A stretch of 64,000 nucleotides of DNA from CAJXQU01 sp965223825 (lineage in GTDB: Bacteria; Pseudomonadota; Gammaproteobacteria; CAJXQU01), in assembly GCA_965223825.1 (NCBI GenBank), contig OZ245018.1:62001-126000 (forward strand). Direction: 5' to 3'. Shown here piece after piece: positions 45,405-53,783 of the stretch (positions are counted from its first letter, which is position 1; the number at the start of each line of letters is the position of its first letter). The notes beneath the pieces were generated by a model that saw only the letters and a list, made by a program, of their open reading frames with translations, was not told where the DNA came from and made no database searches. The translations under genes and the position numbers were made by a program.

Positions 45405-46082
45405 TTACGTCAACTCTGCGCGGGCACAGGCCCAAACATCTATTTTTTCCGCACCAACTAAGGTTAAACAGCGGGCCAGTTCGTTAACGGTACTGCCCGT
45501 TGTGACCACATCATCAAGAATGGCAATATGTTTTACGTGTGAAGGTAAGGTTTTGCATGAGAATGCATTGCGCACATTCTTTTTCCGAGAAACCAGCGCT
45601 AAACCTGTCTGACTCGAGGTATTGATCACACGCTGGCAAATTTTTGAAATTGTTGGAATTCCAAGTTGTTTCTGCAAATCATTTGCGATTAATTCAGATT
45701 GATTAAAACCGCGTTTCCGGTAACGTAAGGAATGTAATGGGACGGCAAGAATTGCATCTGGAAAATCCGTATTATTAGTTTTGATTTCTTGTGCAAGAAT
45801 GCTAGAAAAAAAAGTTGATAAAAATATTTTCTCTTTATATTTCAATAATTTAATTAAGTTTTTAATTGGGTAATTATAAATTAATGGAATGGTACTAGAG
45901 TGAAAAAAGGGATCTTTTTTAAGGCAAATTGCGCAAATTTTTCGTGCAGAATTCTCTGCTAATGGTGCCGCACATACAGAGCACGCTGACGTATTCCAGC
46001 TTATATCCTCTACACAGCGATGACAAAGCGCAATGTGGTTTTCAGTGCGTGCTGAACAAAGATAGCAATGACTTTTTTGCAT
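45405..46082 (-). CDS. ComF family phosphoribosyltransferase-like protein
   Basis: A 225-residue protein with four N-terminal C-x-x-C pairs (zinc-ribbon-like, within residues 1-60) and a C-terminal phosphoribosyltransferase fold with I-L-D-D-V-V-T-T-G-S-T. Relatives (ComFC, GntX) help natural transformation or carbon metabolism. The frame is open to 46247, but longer starts would overlap bioB. I place the start at the ATG at 46080-46082, just before the first cysteine pair. The gene is richer in AT than its neighbours. Confidence 0.82.
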   Translation of the reverse strand: MQKSHCYLCSARTENHIALCHRCVEDISWNTSACSVCAAPLAENSARKICAICLKKDPFFHSSTIPLIYNYPIKNLIKLLKYKEKIFLSTFFSSILAQEIKTNNTDFPDAILAVPLHSLRYRKRGFNQSELIANDLQKQLGIPTISKICQRVINTSSQTGLALVSRKKNVRNAFSCKTLPSHVKHIAILDDVVTTGSTVNELARCLTLVGAEKIDVWACARAELT

Positions 46083-46085
46083 AGA

Positions 46086-46125
46086 TTGTAAACCGTTGTT
46101 AATCCTTCCCAGAGCTTTGTAAACT
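46086..46125. promoter_or_regulatory. Two BirA-half-site-like direct repeats upstream of bioB
   Basis: TTGTAAACC (46086-46094) equals one half of the E. coli BirA operator, and TTGTAAACT (46117-46125) nearly repeats it 31 bases on. A proper inverted partner at the expected 14-16 base spacing is absent, so this is only a candidate operator for the biotin genes. Confidence 0.25.
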
Positions 46126-46187
46126 ATCGCTTTCAAATTCGATTCACAGAAAAAGTCAGGTCGTAATTTAAACGTCCAAGGTACAAC

Positions 46188-47174
46188 ATGTTGAACACGC
46201 AAACAGTAAAACTTCATCGCAACGAGGATGATCAGATTATTCGCCACAACTGGACTCGATCAGAAGTGCAGGCATTATTTGATCAACCATTTATGGATAA
46301 TCTTTTTCTAGCGCAGAGTTTGCATCGAGAATTCTTTAATGCGTCTGAAATCCAGTTGAGTACCTTAATGAATATCAAAAGCGGTGGCTGCGCAGAAGAT
46401 TGTGCCTACTGTCCGCAAAGTATCAAGTACAACACGGGACTTAAACCTGAAAAACTCATGGAGCTTGATCAGGTTAGAAGTGCCGCGATCGCAGCAAAAG
46501 AGAAAGGGGCTAGTCGGTTTTGTATGGGCGCTGCGTGGCGAGAGTTGAAAGATCGTGATGTCGAGAAAATTACCGACATGATTAAAACCGTCAAAGAGTT
46601 AGGTCTAGAGAGTTGTGTTACATTAGGCATGATCAGCGATGATCAGGCAGTAAAAATGAAAGATGCTGGCCTTGATTACTACAATCATAATCTTGATACC
46701 TCAGAATCGTATTACGAAGAAATTATCAGCACTCGCAGTTACCAAGAACGATTGGATACATTGGAAAATGTCCGTAATGCTGGTATCAACGTCTGTTGTG
46801 GTGGCATTGTCGGCATGGGTGAAAGTGAAGGTGATCGCATCGATCTACTATTAACTCTTGCCAATATGAGTAAGCATCCAGAAAGCGTACCGATTAATGT
46901 CTTAGTTAAAGTAGAAGGTACACCGCTTGAGGAACAAGCAGATATTGATCCCCTAGAAGTGGTTAAAATGATCGCGATCGCACGGATTATGATGCCCGCA
47001 TCCATGCTGCGACTTTCTGCTGGCCGAACTGAAATGAATGATGAGCATCAAGTCCTGTGTTTTATAGCCGGGGCAAATTCAATTTTTTACGGTGAAACCT
47101 TATTAACGACAAGTAATCCACAGCACGATCGTGATCAGGCATTACTTAAACGACTCGGAATGACCAGCAACTAA
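46188..47174 (+). CDS. bioB: Biotin synthase BioB
   Basis: A 328-residue radical-SAM enzyme that inserts sulfur into dethiobiotin. The [4Fe-4S] cysteines are C68, C72 and C75 (G-G-C-A-E-D-C-A-Y-C-P-Q-S). The Y-N-H-N-L-D-T-S segment and the C-terminal N-S-I-F-Y-G-E are conserved. The N-terminus is about 18 residues longer than E. coli BioB. It heads bioB-bioF-bioH-bioC-bioD. Confidence 0.97.
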   Translation: MLNTQTVKLHRNEDDQIIRHNWTRSEVQALFDQPFMDNLFLAQSLHREFFNASEIQLSTLMNIKSGGCAEDCAYCPQSIKYNTGLKPEKLMELDQVRSAAIAAKEKGASRFCMGAAWRELKDRDVEKITDMIKTVKELGLESCVTLGMISDDQAVKMKDAGLDYYNHNLDTSESYYEEIISTRSYQERLDTLENVRNAGINVCCGGIVGMGESEGDRIDLLLTLANMSKHPESVPINVLVKVEGTPLEEQADIDPLEVVKMIAIARIMMPASMLRLSAGRTEMNDEHQVLCFIAGANSIFYGETLLTTSNPQHDRDQALLKRLGMTSN

Positions 47175-47183
47175 TTTAACAAC

Positions 47184-48347
47184 ATGTCACTTGATGAGTT
47201 GTTGCTGAAACGCCAACGATCAGCAGAGATAGAATTCAGTACTCGACGGCGTCGCTTACGCACGCCGTTGCGAGAAGCACGCACGGAAATCGATGAACAA
47301 ACCTGTATCAATTTTTGTTCAAATGATTATCTCGGCTTGAGTCAGCACCCTAATCTGCAAGCGGCTTTTATTGAAGGCATACAACAATACGGCGTCGGTA
47401 GCGGTGCATCACCGTTAGTAAGTGGCTATACGAAAGCGCATCAAGACCTCGAAGCGCGCCTTGCTGAATTTTTAGAACGCGACAAAGTTGTTTTATATAG
47501 TAGTGGTTATGCAGCAAATGTAGGAACCATTAGCGCATTAATCAGCCGATCAGATCACGTATATTTAGATCGCTTATGCCATGCTTCTTTAATCGACGGG
47601 GTGAAATTATCCGGTGCGAAAATTCGTCGTTATCAGCACGTAGATTACCCTACACTTGCAAGCAAGTTAGCGGAAGAGTGTGATCAGGAAAAATGGGTCA
47701 TCAGCGATTCGGTATTCAGCATGGATGGCGATCTAGCAAATCTTCTATTACTCTCAAAAACCTGCCAGCAGAACAAAACAAATTTAGTTGTCGATGATGC
47801 GCACGGAATAGGTTGGCTTGGTCCACAAGGACGAGGTGCGATTGCCGAGGCGAAATTGTCACAAGCTCACGTTCCAGTGTTGATCGGGACGTTTGGAAAA
47901 TCGTTTGGTGGGGCAGGCGCTTTCGTTGCCGGTTCAGAAATCGTGATAAACAGTTTGATCCAATCTAGCCGATCATACATTTATAGTACCGCTATGCCAC
48001 CGGCTCAGGCTTATGCAATGCAGTGTGCAGTAGGGCTGATTGAGCAAGAAAATTGGCGTCGGGAAAAACTCAAGGAACTGGTGGATTATTTTCGCGAACA
48101 GGCGATTGAAAACGGGATAAACCTTAACCCAGCTGCCACCGGGCCGATTCAGCCGGTGGTAATAGGGCTGAATGAGAAGACGTTGAAAGTTAGTAAGCAA
48201 TTACTTCAAAATGGATTTTATGTTTCAGCAATCAGGCCGCCGACGGTACCAGAAGGGCAATCACGTTTGAGAATTACCCTGACAAGCCTGCATGAAAAAG
48301 ATCAAATAGATGGGTTGGTTAAGGCGTTAGTTGCGTGTCTAAAGTGA
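47184..48347 (+). CDS. bioF: 8-amino-7-oxononanoate synthase BioF
   Basis: A 387-residue PLP enzyme of the alpha-oxoamine synthase family that condenses pimeloyl-ACP with alanine. C-S-N-D-Y-L-G, D-D-A-H-G-I-G and the Schiff-base lysine region G-T-F-G-K-S-F-G-G are present. It starts 9 bases after bioB and overlaps bioH by 13 bases. Confidence 0.96.
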   Translation: MSLDELLLKRQRSAEIEFSTRRRRLRTPLREARTEIDEQTCINFCSNDYLGLSQHPNLQAAFIEGIQQYGVGSGASPLVSGYTKAHQDLEARLAEFLERDKVVLYSSGYAANVGTISALISRSDHVYLDRLCHASLIDGVKLSGAKIRRYQHVDYPTLASKLAEECDQEKWVISDSVFSMDGDLANLLLLSKTCQQNKTNLVVDDAHGIGWLGPQGRGAIAEAKLSQAHVPVLIGTFGKSFGGAGAFVAGSEIVINSLIQSSRSYIYSTAMPPAQAYAMQCAVGLIEQENWRREKLKELVDYFREQAIENGINLNPAATGPIQPVVIGLNEKTLKVSKQLLQNGFYVSAIRPPTVPEGQSRLRITLTSLHEKDQIDGLVKALVACLK

Positions 48348-49114
48348 ACGAAGAGAAAATAAAACTTGTCATGATTCACGGTTGGGGTTTCGATTGTGGC
48401 GTGTTCGATGACATGCGCCCTTTGCTTGAGCCATCTGTCGACATGATTGAAATCAATTTACCCGGTTATGCACAAACACCTTGGCTTGCGACTGAGGGCG
48501 TACGATCCTTATCAGATTGGGTTGATCAACAATTGTTAGAAAAGCATGCGATCGAAACGACACAACCACTCGCAATTTTAGCGTGGTCTATGGGTGCTTT
48601 GCTGGCAATAGATCTTGCAGATCGTTTGCCTGATCGTTATCGAACCTGCACATTGATTTCAGGCACACCGTGTTTTGCACAAAAGCAAAGCTGGAAAAAT
48701 GCCATGCCCGTAAAGGTATTGGATGGCTTTATCGAGAAATATTTGCGTGTGCCACAAGCGACGTTGGAAACCTTCAATTATCTGATCAGTGAAGGTAGTC
48801 GCGATCAGAAAAACTGGCTGCGCGAACTAAAAACCATGAACCGTTATGCCCCTGACGAGAGAGCGTTGCGATCAGGTTTAGAGTTCCTTGAGCACGCAGA
48901 TCTGCGAGAAAACTGGACAGCGTTAAAGATTCCCGTTTTAGGAATTTACGGTGAAAACGATACATTAGTGCCTGCGGCTGTGCGTGAAGATCTGAAAAAA
49001 TTACTCCCGACCTTTTCGTCTAGGTTGATTGCAGATACTGGACATGCACCTTTTTTAACGGATGCACAAAAAGTCGCGAACGAAATTCTCGCTTTTCTAG
49101 AGGCTCACGCTTAG
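48335..49114 (+). CDS. bioH: Pimeloyl-ACP methyl ester carboxylesterase BioH
   Basis: A 259-residue alpha/beta hydrolase that removes the methyl group protecting pimeloyl-ACP. H-G-W-G-F-D forms the oxyanion region, the nucleophile is in A-W-S-M-G-A, and the catalytic histidine is in D-T-G-H-A-P-F. The GTG at 48335 has AAGG 10 bases upstream. A second GTG at 48344 overlaps the bioF stop (GTGA) and is an alternative start. Confidence 0.93.
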   Translation: MSKVNEEKIKLVMIHGWGFDCGVFDDMRPLLEPSVDMIEINLPGYAQTPWLATEGVRSLSDWVDQQLLEKHAIETTQPLAILAWSMGALLAIDLADRLPDRYRTCTLISGTPCFAQKQSWKNAMPVKVLDGFIEKYLRVPQATLETFNYLISEGSRDQKNWLRELKTMNRYAPDERALRSGLEFLEHADLRENWTALKIPVLGIYGENDTLVPAAVREDLKKLLPTFSSRLIADTGHAPFLTDAQKVANEILAFLEAHA

Positions 49115-49123
49115 GATCAGCCT

Positions 49124-49987
49124 ATGTTAGATAAACGCAAAATTGCCCATTCTTTTTCGCGCGCAGCGCAAACTTACGATGCCGCAGCGATCATTCAAGA
49201 AACGGTGAGAAATGAGCAATTAGATCGATTGGATTTACTGTCGATAAAACCGGATCGTATTCTTGATCTCGGCTCAGGAACAGGCATCGGAAGTCAGGCT
49301 CTTTCGCAACGCTATCCAAGATCTAATTTACTCTCTGTTGATATCGCCATCGGTATGTTGGAAAAGCAAGGCGAATCTTTACCGAGATTTAGAAGTCGCA
49401 TTAAACAAATCTGCGCTGATCAGGATCAATTACCATTCGCGGATGACAGTGTGGATATGGTTTTTTCCAACTTAACGATGCAATGGAGCCATCAGCTAGA
49501 CGCAGTTTTATCTGAATGCCGGCGCGTGCTGCGTAAAGATGGCGTGTTGACATTTACCACGGTTGGGCCAGACACATTGCATGAATTACGTGACGCTTGG
49601 CAGCAGGTGGATGAAAACGTGCCGGTACATCATTTTCCTGATATGCATGATGTTGGGGATGCATTGATCAGGGCAGGGTTTGCCGAGCCGGTGTTAGATG
49701 TTGAGTATTACACGCTTACTTACCCAAACTTACACAGCCTGTTGAAAGACTTAAAAGATTTAGGTGCGACTTATTCTGAAGACACTCGATCGCGATCAGC
49801 ATTAACCCGTGAAACATTAAGGAAACTCGAACAAGCCTATAAACCAATGCTGATTGACGGTAAGTTACCGCTTACTTACGAGGTGGTTTTTGCACAAGCA
49901 TGGATACCAGCACAAAACGCGCGGCCACAAGATGGCAGTACCGTTTCACACTTTCCTGCAGCAGATATAAAACGTCGTTATGGTTGA
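49124..49987 (+). CDS. bioC: Malonyl-ACP O-methyltransferase BioC
   Basis: A 287-residue SAM-dependent methyltransferase that starts the pimelate route. The opening I-A-x-S-F-x-R-A-A-x-T-Y-D is a BioC hallmark, and the SAM motif is I-L-D-L-G-S-G-T-G. It sits between bioH and bioD, overlapping bioD by 8 bases. Confidence 0.94.
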   Translation: MLDKRKIAHSFSRAAQTYDAAAIIQETVRNEQLDRLDLLSIKPDRILDLGSGTGIGSQALSQRYPRSNLLSVDIAIGMLEKQGESLPRFRSRIKQICADQDQLPFADDSVDMVFSNLTMQWSHQLDAVLSECRRVLRKDGVLTFTTVGPDTLHELRDAWQQVDENVPVHHFPDMHDVGDALIRAGFAEPVLDVEYYTLTYPNLHSLLKDLKDLGATYSEDTRSRSALTRETLRKLEQAYKPMLIDGKLPLTYEVVFAQAWIPAQNARPQDGSTVSHFPAADIKRRYG

Positions 49988-50669
49988 GAAAACAGCAAGT
50001 TTTTTCGTCACCGGGACAGATACGGAAGTTGGTAAAACCTTTGTGAGTGCGGCGCTGGTGCATGCGTTAACACAGCGTGACCTACGCTGTATCGGCATGA
50101 AACCGATTGCCAGCGGAAGTGAAAAAACAGATAAGGGATTACGTAATAGTGATGCAATGATTTTGCGATCAGTGAGCAATGTGAATGTTCCGTATTCACA
50201 GATCAACCCGTATATTTTCGAACCGCCGATTTCACCTCATTTTGCAGCGAAGGATGCCGGACAGGAAATTTCAATCACAGAAATTTGCCATCAGGCTGAT
50301 GCTTTAAAAAAACAAACAGACCGGTTGATCATTGAAGGGGTCGGTGGCTGGCGAGTACCGTTGAATGATCAGGAAGATGTGTCTGATCTGGCGAAACAAC
50401 TCAATACTCCCGTGATTTTAGTGATCGGTTTACGACTCGGCTGTATTAACCATGCTTTACTAACGGCGGCTGCGATTCGTGCGTCGGGCCTGTCGTTGAT
50501 TGCCTGTGTCGCCAGCCAAGTGGATCGGGATTATCAGAAATGTTCTGAAACGCTGGTCACCTTAAGCGAACGATTATTAACCCCGGTTGATTTTTTACCG
50601 TTTCAAGCTCAACAAGATCCAACCCAAGTTGGACAATACTTACAACAAACGATTGAAACCTTGCTATGA
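49980..50669 (+). CDS. bioD: Dethiobiotin synthetase BioD
   Basis: A 229-residue ATP-dependent carboxylase that closes the ureido ring. The P-loop is T-G-T-D-T-E-V-G-K-T, followed by K-P-I-A-S-G and I-E-G-V-G-G-W. bioA, which would act before it, is not in the window. Its stop overlaps the start of the CtaA gene by 4 bases (ATGA). Confidence 0.95.
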   Translation: MVEKTASFFVTGTDTEVGKTFVSAALVHALTQRDLRCIGMKPIASGSEKTDKGLRNSDAMILRSVSNVNVPYSQINPYIFEPPISPHFAAKDAGQEISITEICHQADALKKQTDRLIIEGVGGWRVPLNDQEDVSDLAKQLNTPVILVIGLRLGCINHALLTAAAIRASGLSLIACVASQVDRDYQKCSETLVTLSERLLTPVDFLPFQAQQDPTQVGQYLQQTIETLL

Positions 50670-51664
50670 AAATATTCCGAAACCTGACTCTATTCACCTT
50701 AATTGTAGCTTTTTGTGTGATCGTACTTGGCGCATATGTGCGTCTTTCCGATGCGGGATTAGGTTGTCCAGATTGGCCAGGTTGTTATGGTAAATTGATC
50801 GTACCGGCCAGTGAAGAGCATGTTCATGAAGCCTTCAACACAGAAGATGTGCGAACGCTGGAAGTGGGAAAAGCCTGGAAAGAAATGATCCACCGTTATC
50901 TCGCGAGCGGTCTAGGCTTATTGATTTTAATCCTCGCAGGCATGGCGTTGCGCAATCGCACCGATCCTGATCAGCCGTTGATCTTACCGATCGTGTTAGT
51001 TGGTTTAGTGATTTTTCAAGGCATGTTGGGCATGTGGACGGTGACCTTATTGTTGAAGCCACTGGTCGTGACAGGACATTTGCTCGGTGGTATGACGACG
51101 TTATTGTTATTGTTTTGGTTGTATTTAAGCAGCCGTAAACACACGCCAGTTATCCAACTGAAACCGGAAAGCAAACTGCTCTGGCCAATGGCGATCGTAG
51201 CGCTCGTTGTGGTGTATATCCAAATCTTTCTCGGCGGTTGGACCAGCACGAATTACGCGGCGATGATTTGCCCGGATTTACCAATGTGTCAAAGTCGTTG
51301 GTGGCCAGTGATGGATTTTCATGAAGGCTTTACTTTGTGGCGTGGCCTTGGGGTTGATTACGAATTCGGCGTATTAAAAACAGCGGCGCGAACTGCGATC
51401 CATGTCACCCACCGACTCGGCGCAGTGCTGACCTTTTTTACCGTGATCACATTGGCTGTGCTGGCACTGAGTAGCCAATTACCGAAGATTCGCCGAGCCG
51501 GTCAGATCGTGATTGTCGCGTTATTTATTCAAATCAGTTTAGGAATCACAAATATCGTCAAAGGGTTACCGCTCGATATTGCCGTAGCGCACAATGGTGG
51601 CGCGGCGTTGTTATTGTTATCAGTTACATTGCTCTTGTTCAGAATAAAACAAACTCGGCGTTAA
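50666..51664 (+). CDS. ctaA: COX15/CtaA family heme A synthase
   Basis: A 332-residue polytopic membrane protein with about eight helices. The family opening is V-I-V-L-G-A-Y-V-R-L-S-D-A-G-L-G-C-P-D-W-P-G-C. Conserved heme-ligand histidines are seen in M-I-H-R-Y, T-G-H-L-L-G-G, V-T-H-R-L-G-A and A-H-N-G-G. It oxidises heme O to heme A for cytochrome oxidase. Joining the biotin operon by a 4-base overlap is unusual in function but suggests co-transcription. Confidence 0.9.
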   Translation: MKIFRNLTLFTLIVAFCVIVLGAYVRLSDAGLGCPDWPGCYGKLIVPASEEHVHEAFNTEDVRTLEVGKAWKEMIHRYLASGLGLLILILAGMALRNRTDPDQPLILPIVLVGLVIFQGMLGMWTVTLLLKPLVVTGHLLGGMTTLLLLFWLYLSSRKHTPVIQLKPESKLLWPMAIVALVVVYIQIFLGGWTSTNYAAMICPDLPMCQSRWWPVMDFHEGFTLWRGLGVDYEFGVLKTAARTAIHVTHRLGAVLTFFTVITLAVLALSSQLPKIRRAGQIVIVALFIQISLGITNIVKGLPLDIAVAHNGGAALLLLSVTLLLFRIKQTRR

Positions 51665-51693
51665 TAAGAGGCAGTTCAAAGAGGAGAAGTTAA

Positions 51694-52074
51694 ATGAGAA
51701 TGCTACACACCATGTTGCGCGTTGGTGATCTTGATCGCTCGCTCGCGTTTTATACCGACGTACTTGGTATGAACCTGTTACGCAAAAAAGAATACCCAGA
51801 AGGCGAATTCACCCTCGCATTTGTGGGTTATGGCGATGAGTCTGATCATACGGTTTTGGAATTAACTCACAATTGGGGAACCAAGAGCTATGACTTAGGA
51901 AACGCCTATGGTCATGTCGCGATCGGTGTCGATGATGTTTACCAAGCGGCTGATCGCATTAAACAAGCTGGCGGTGAAGTGGTGCGCGAAGCGGGACCAA
52001 TGAAAGGCGGCACGACAGTTATCGCTTTCGTTAAAGATCCTGACGGTTATATGGTTGAATTATTAGAAGGGTAA
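51694..52074 (+). CDS. gloA: Lactoylglutathione lyase GloA (glyoxalase I)
   Basis: A 126-residue metalloenzyme that isomerises the methylglyoxal-glutathione adduct. The metal ligands expected for GloA are visible: H5 (M-L-H-T-M), E57 (V-L-E-L-T), H75 (Y-G-H-V-A-I-G) and E123 (V-E-L-L-E-G). A GAGGAGAA ribosome-binding site precedes the ATG. Confidence 0.96.
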   Translation: MRMLHTMLRVGDLDRSLAFYTDVLGMNLLRKKEYPEGEFTLAFVGYGDESDHTVLELTHNWGTKSYDLGNAYGHVAIGVDDVYQAADRIKQAGGEVVREAGPMKGGTTVIAFVKDPDGYMVELLEG

Positions 52075-52110
52075 TTTGCGAGTTCGTGTTTCTCGCGTAT
52101 TGGAATTAAT

Positions 52111-52169
52111 CTTCCCCGGTTGCCTTGTTTCTGGCGATGCTGATGTGTGAATCAGTGGGGCCGGGGAAG
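52111..52169. other. Structured inverted-repeat element between gloA and rpoH
   Basis: CTTCCCCGG (52111-52119) pairs perfectly with CCGGGGAAG (52161-52169). Inside lies a second hairpin, CTGAT (52140-52144) with ATCAG (52151-52155), and a weaker GCC/GGC pair (52122-52124 with 52133-52135), giving a possible three-way junction. It sits between the 3' ends of convergent genes. No T-run follows on either strand, so it is not a classic intrinsic terminator. Confidence 0.5.
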
Positions 52170-52198
52170 TGTCGTTGCTTACTGTTCGCTTTAGATAA

Positions 52199-53059
52199 TT
52201 ATGCTGCAGTACTTTCCATCGCTTTGCGCAGTTTTGTGATCGCATTTTTCTCAAGCTGACGAATGCGTTCAGCAGAAACCTGATATTCCTCAGCCAGCTC
52301 ATGCAGCGTCGGTTTATCTTCTGCTAACCAACGACGCATCACGATATCGCGCGCACGATCATCCAGTTCAGTTAGGGCTTTTGTCAGATTTGCCGACTGC
52401 AGCGCATCAAACTGATCTGTTTCGGCGGTGGTTTCGGGTTGAAAACGATTATCCTCTAAATACTGTGCTGGCGTGTACGTGTTATCGTCATCATCACTAT
52501 CATTACCAAGATCAAACGAAGCATCATGAGCGTTGAGGCGTTGCTCCATTTCAACCACAGTTTCGGGTTTGACACCCAGATCAGCCGCCACTTCGTTCAC
52601 TTCATCTTGGTTCAACCAGCCCAGTCGTTTTTTTGCACTACGTAAATTGAAGAACAATTTTCGCTGTTCTTTGGTTGTCGCGACTTTCACGATCCGCCAG
52701 TTTTTGATCACGAACTCATGAATCTCAGCACGGATCCAATGCACCGCAAACGTCACCAAACGCACACCGACTGAAGGATCAAACCGTTTTACCGCTTTCA
52801 TCAGGCCGACATTTCCTTCCTGAATTAGATCATTCTGTGCCAAGCCATAGCCCTGATATCCACGCGCGACTTTCACCACAAAACGCAGGTGCGACAAAAC
52901 TAACTGACGAGCAGCATTCAAATCGCCATCTTGCTTAAAGCGTTCAGCCAGGTCGTGCTCTTCTTCCGCCGTTAGCATAGGTACCGTATTGACCGAATGG
53001 ATATAGGTCTCAAGCGAACCAGCAGGCAGAGCAAGTTGTAATTCAGATGTGTTCAGCAT
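52199..53059 (-). CDS. rpoH: Heat-shock sigma factor RpoH (sigma-32)
   Basis: A 286-residue sigma-70-family factor that directs transcription of heat-shock genes. Region 2 carries L-I-Q-E-G-N-V-G-L-M-K-A-V-K-R-F-D-P. The RpoH box is Q-R-K-L-F-F-N-L-R. Region 4.2 ends in the helix-turn-helix (Y-Q-V-S-A-E-R-I-R-Q-L-E). A strong GGAGG ribosome-binding site lies 10 bases before the ATG. A perfect CIRCE element sits 30 bases upstream of the start. The ftsX-ftsE-ftsY genes lie upstream on the same strand, as in E. coli, but an extra lipoprotein gene separates them here. Confidence 0.97.
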   Translation of the reverse strand: MLNTSELQLALPAGSLETYIHSVNTVPMLTAEEEHDLAERFKQDGDLNAARQLVLSHLRFVVKVARGYQGYGLAQNDLIQEGNVGLMKAVKRFDPSVGVRLVTFAVHWIRAEIHEFVIKNWRIVKVATTKEQRKLFFNLRSAKKRLGWLNQDEVNEVAADLGVKPETVVEMEQRLNAHDASFDLGNDSDDDDNTYTPAQYLEDNRFQPETTAETDQFDALQSANLTKALTELDDRARDIVMRRWLAEDKPTLHELAEEYQVSAERIRQLEKNAITKLRKAMESTAA

Positions 53060-53088
53060 GGTTTAAAATTCCTCCAAGGATGCGTATC

Positions 53089-53115
53089 TTAGCACTCGGA
53101 AAGTTTGAGTGCTAA
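53089..53115. promoter_or_regulatory. CIRCE element (HrcA operator) upstream of rpoH
   Basis: TTAGCACTC (53089-53097), a 9-base spacer, then GAGTGCTAA (53107-53115): both arms match the CIRCE consensus without mismatch. It is positioned between rpoH and its likely promoter; a -10-like TAAAAT on the minus strand overlaps its upstream edge. HrcA, the repressor that binds CIRCE, is not encoded in the window. Confidence 0.92.
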
Positions 53116-53377
53116 TTTTACAGGGAGTTCCACTTTGGAGAGAATAAGGTTCAATTTTTTAATTCTTTGAATGATGAGAATTTAAGAGTTAGTGGCGTTG
53201 AAGGTATCCAAATTTGTTTGCGGATTTAGTTTGAAAATTTAAACAGCATATTTGAATTAAATAAAAATCTTATATTGCAAATTAGATTCTACAGTCCTGT
53301 TTAATAAAATTTGTAGATGACAACGACATTCCCAGTATAAAAAATATCACTCCAAATCGACTCAGGTCTATAGGGTT
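53116..53377. other. AT-rich intergenic stretch, no gene recognised
   Basis: Together with the CIRCE region this leaves 318 bases without a gene between rpoH and the lipoprotein gene. The sequence is markedly AT-rich and contains no GATC. Apart from the CIRCE element and the likely rpoH promoter at its rpoH end, I see no open frame, repeat or RNA structure that I can support. Confidence 0.5.
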
Positions 53378-53719
53378 TTAGCGGTGCTCGATTATGATAT
53401 CGCTTTCCCTGCGTTCATCTGCCCTAATGAAGGCTGGGTGATCTTCTTCTAAGCAACGGAATTCAAGAACTGTTTCCCCGGCTTCGTTAAACCATCGATC
53501 ATTTGTCATATTAGATTTTAATAAGCGTTTTCCCTGTGATATACAGAATTCCCCAGCCTCTTTGAATGCCATTGTTGTTGATTTGGTTGTTCCACCACAA
53601 GCGGGACATGCGACTGTGCTAATTATGTATGAGTCAGGCCCAGTAGGAACAATATCGCCGGTCATCGTACAAGAAACAACTAATCCGAAAATTGGCAGTG
53701 TTAGTATTTTTTTCACCAC
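53378..53719 (-). CDS. Small lipoprotein of unknown function
   Basis: A 113-residue protein with a short signal peptide ending in V-V-S-C (C17 as lipidation site). The mature part has G-P-D-S-Y, a C38-P-A-C41-G-G pair, A-G-E-F-C-I-S-Q-G-K and a late F-R-C-L. It resembles a family of small proteobacterial lipoproteins carrying G-P-D-x-Y and F-C-x-x-x-G-K motifs, whose role is unknown. The start is one of two tandem GTG codons (53717-53719 or 53714-53716). A strong GAGGAGG upstream has better spacing to the second. It sits in an AT-rich, GATC-poor patch, which suggests acquisition. Confidence 0.7.
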   Translation of the reverse strand: MVKKILTLPIFGLVVSCTMTGDIVPTGPDSYIISTVACPACGGTTKSTTMAFKEAGEFCISQGKRLLKSNMTNDRWFNEAGETVLEFRCLEEDHPAFIRADERRESDIIIEHR

Positions 53720-53767
53720 TCTCCCTCCTCTATTGTAAGTAAACGACTAAATTGTGGGGTAGATGTC

Positions 53768-53783
53768 AGATCTAAAGAGATCT
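53768..53783. repeat. Short inverted repeat upstream of the lipoprotein gene
   Basis: AGATCT, four bases (AAAG), AGATCT. The two 6-base arms form a hairpin or dyad 49 bases upstream of the lipoprotein start. It could be an operator or a small RNA hairpin; nothing else supports a function. Confidence 0.3.
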
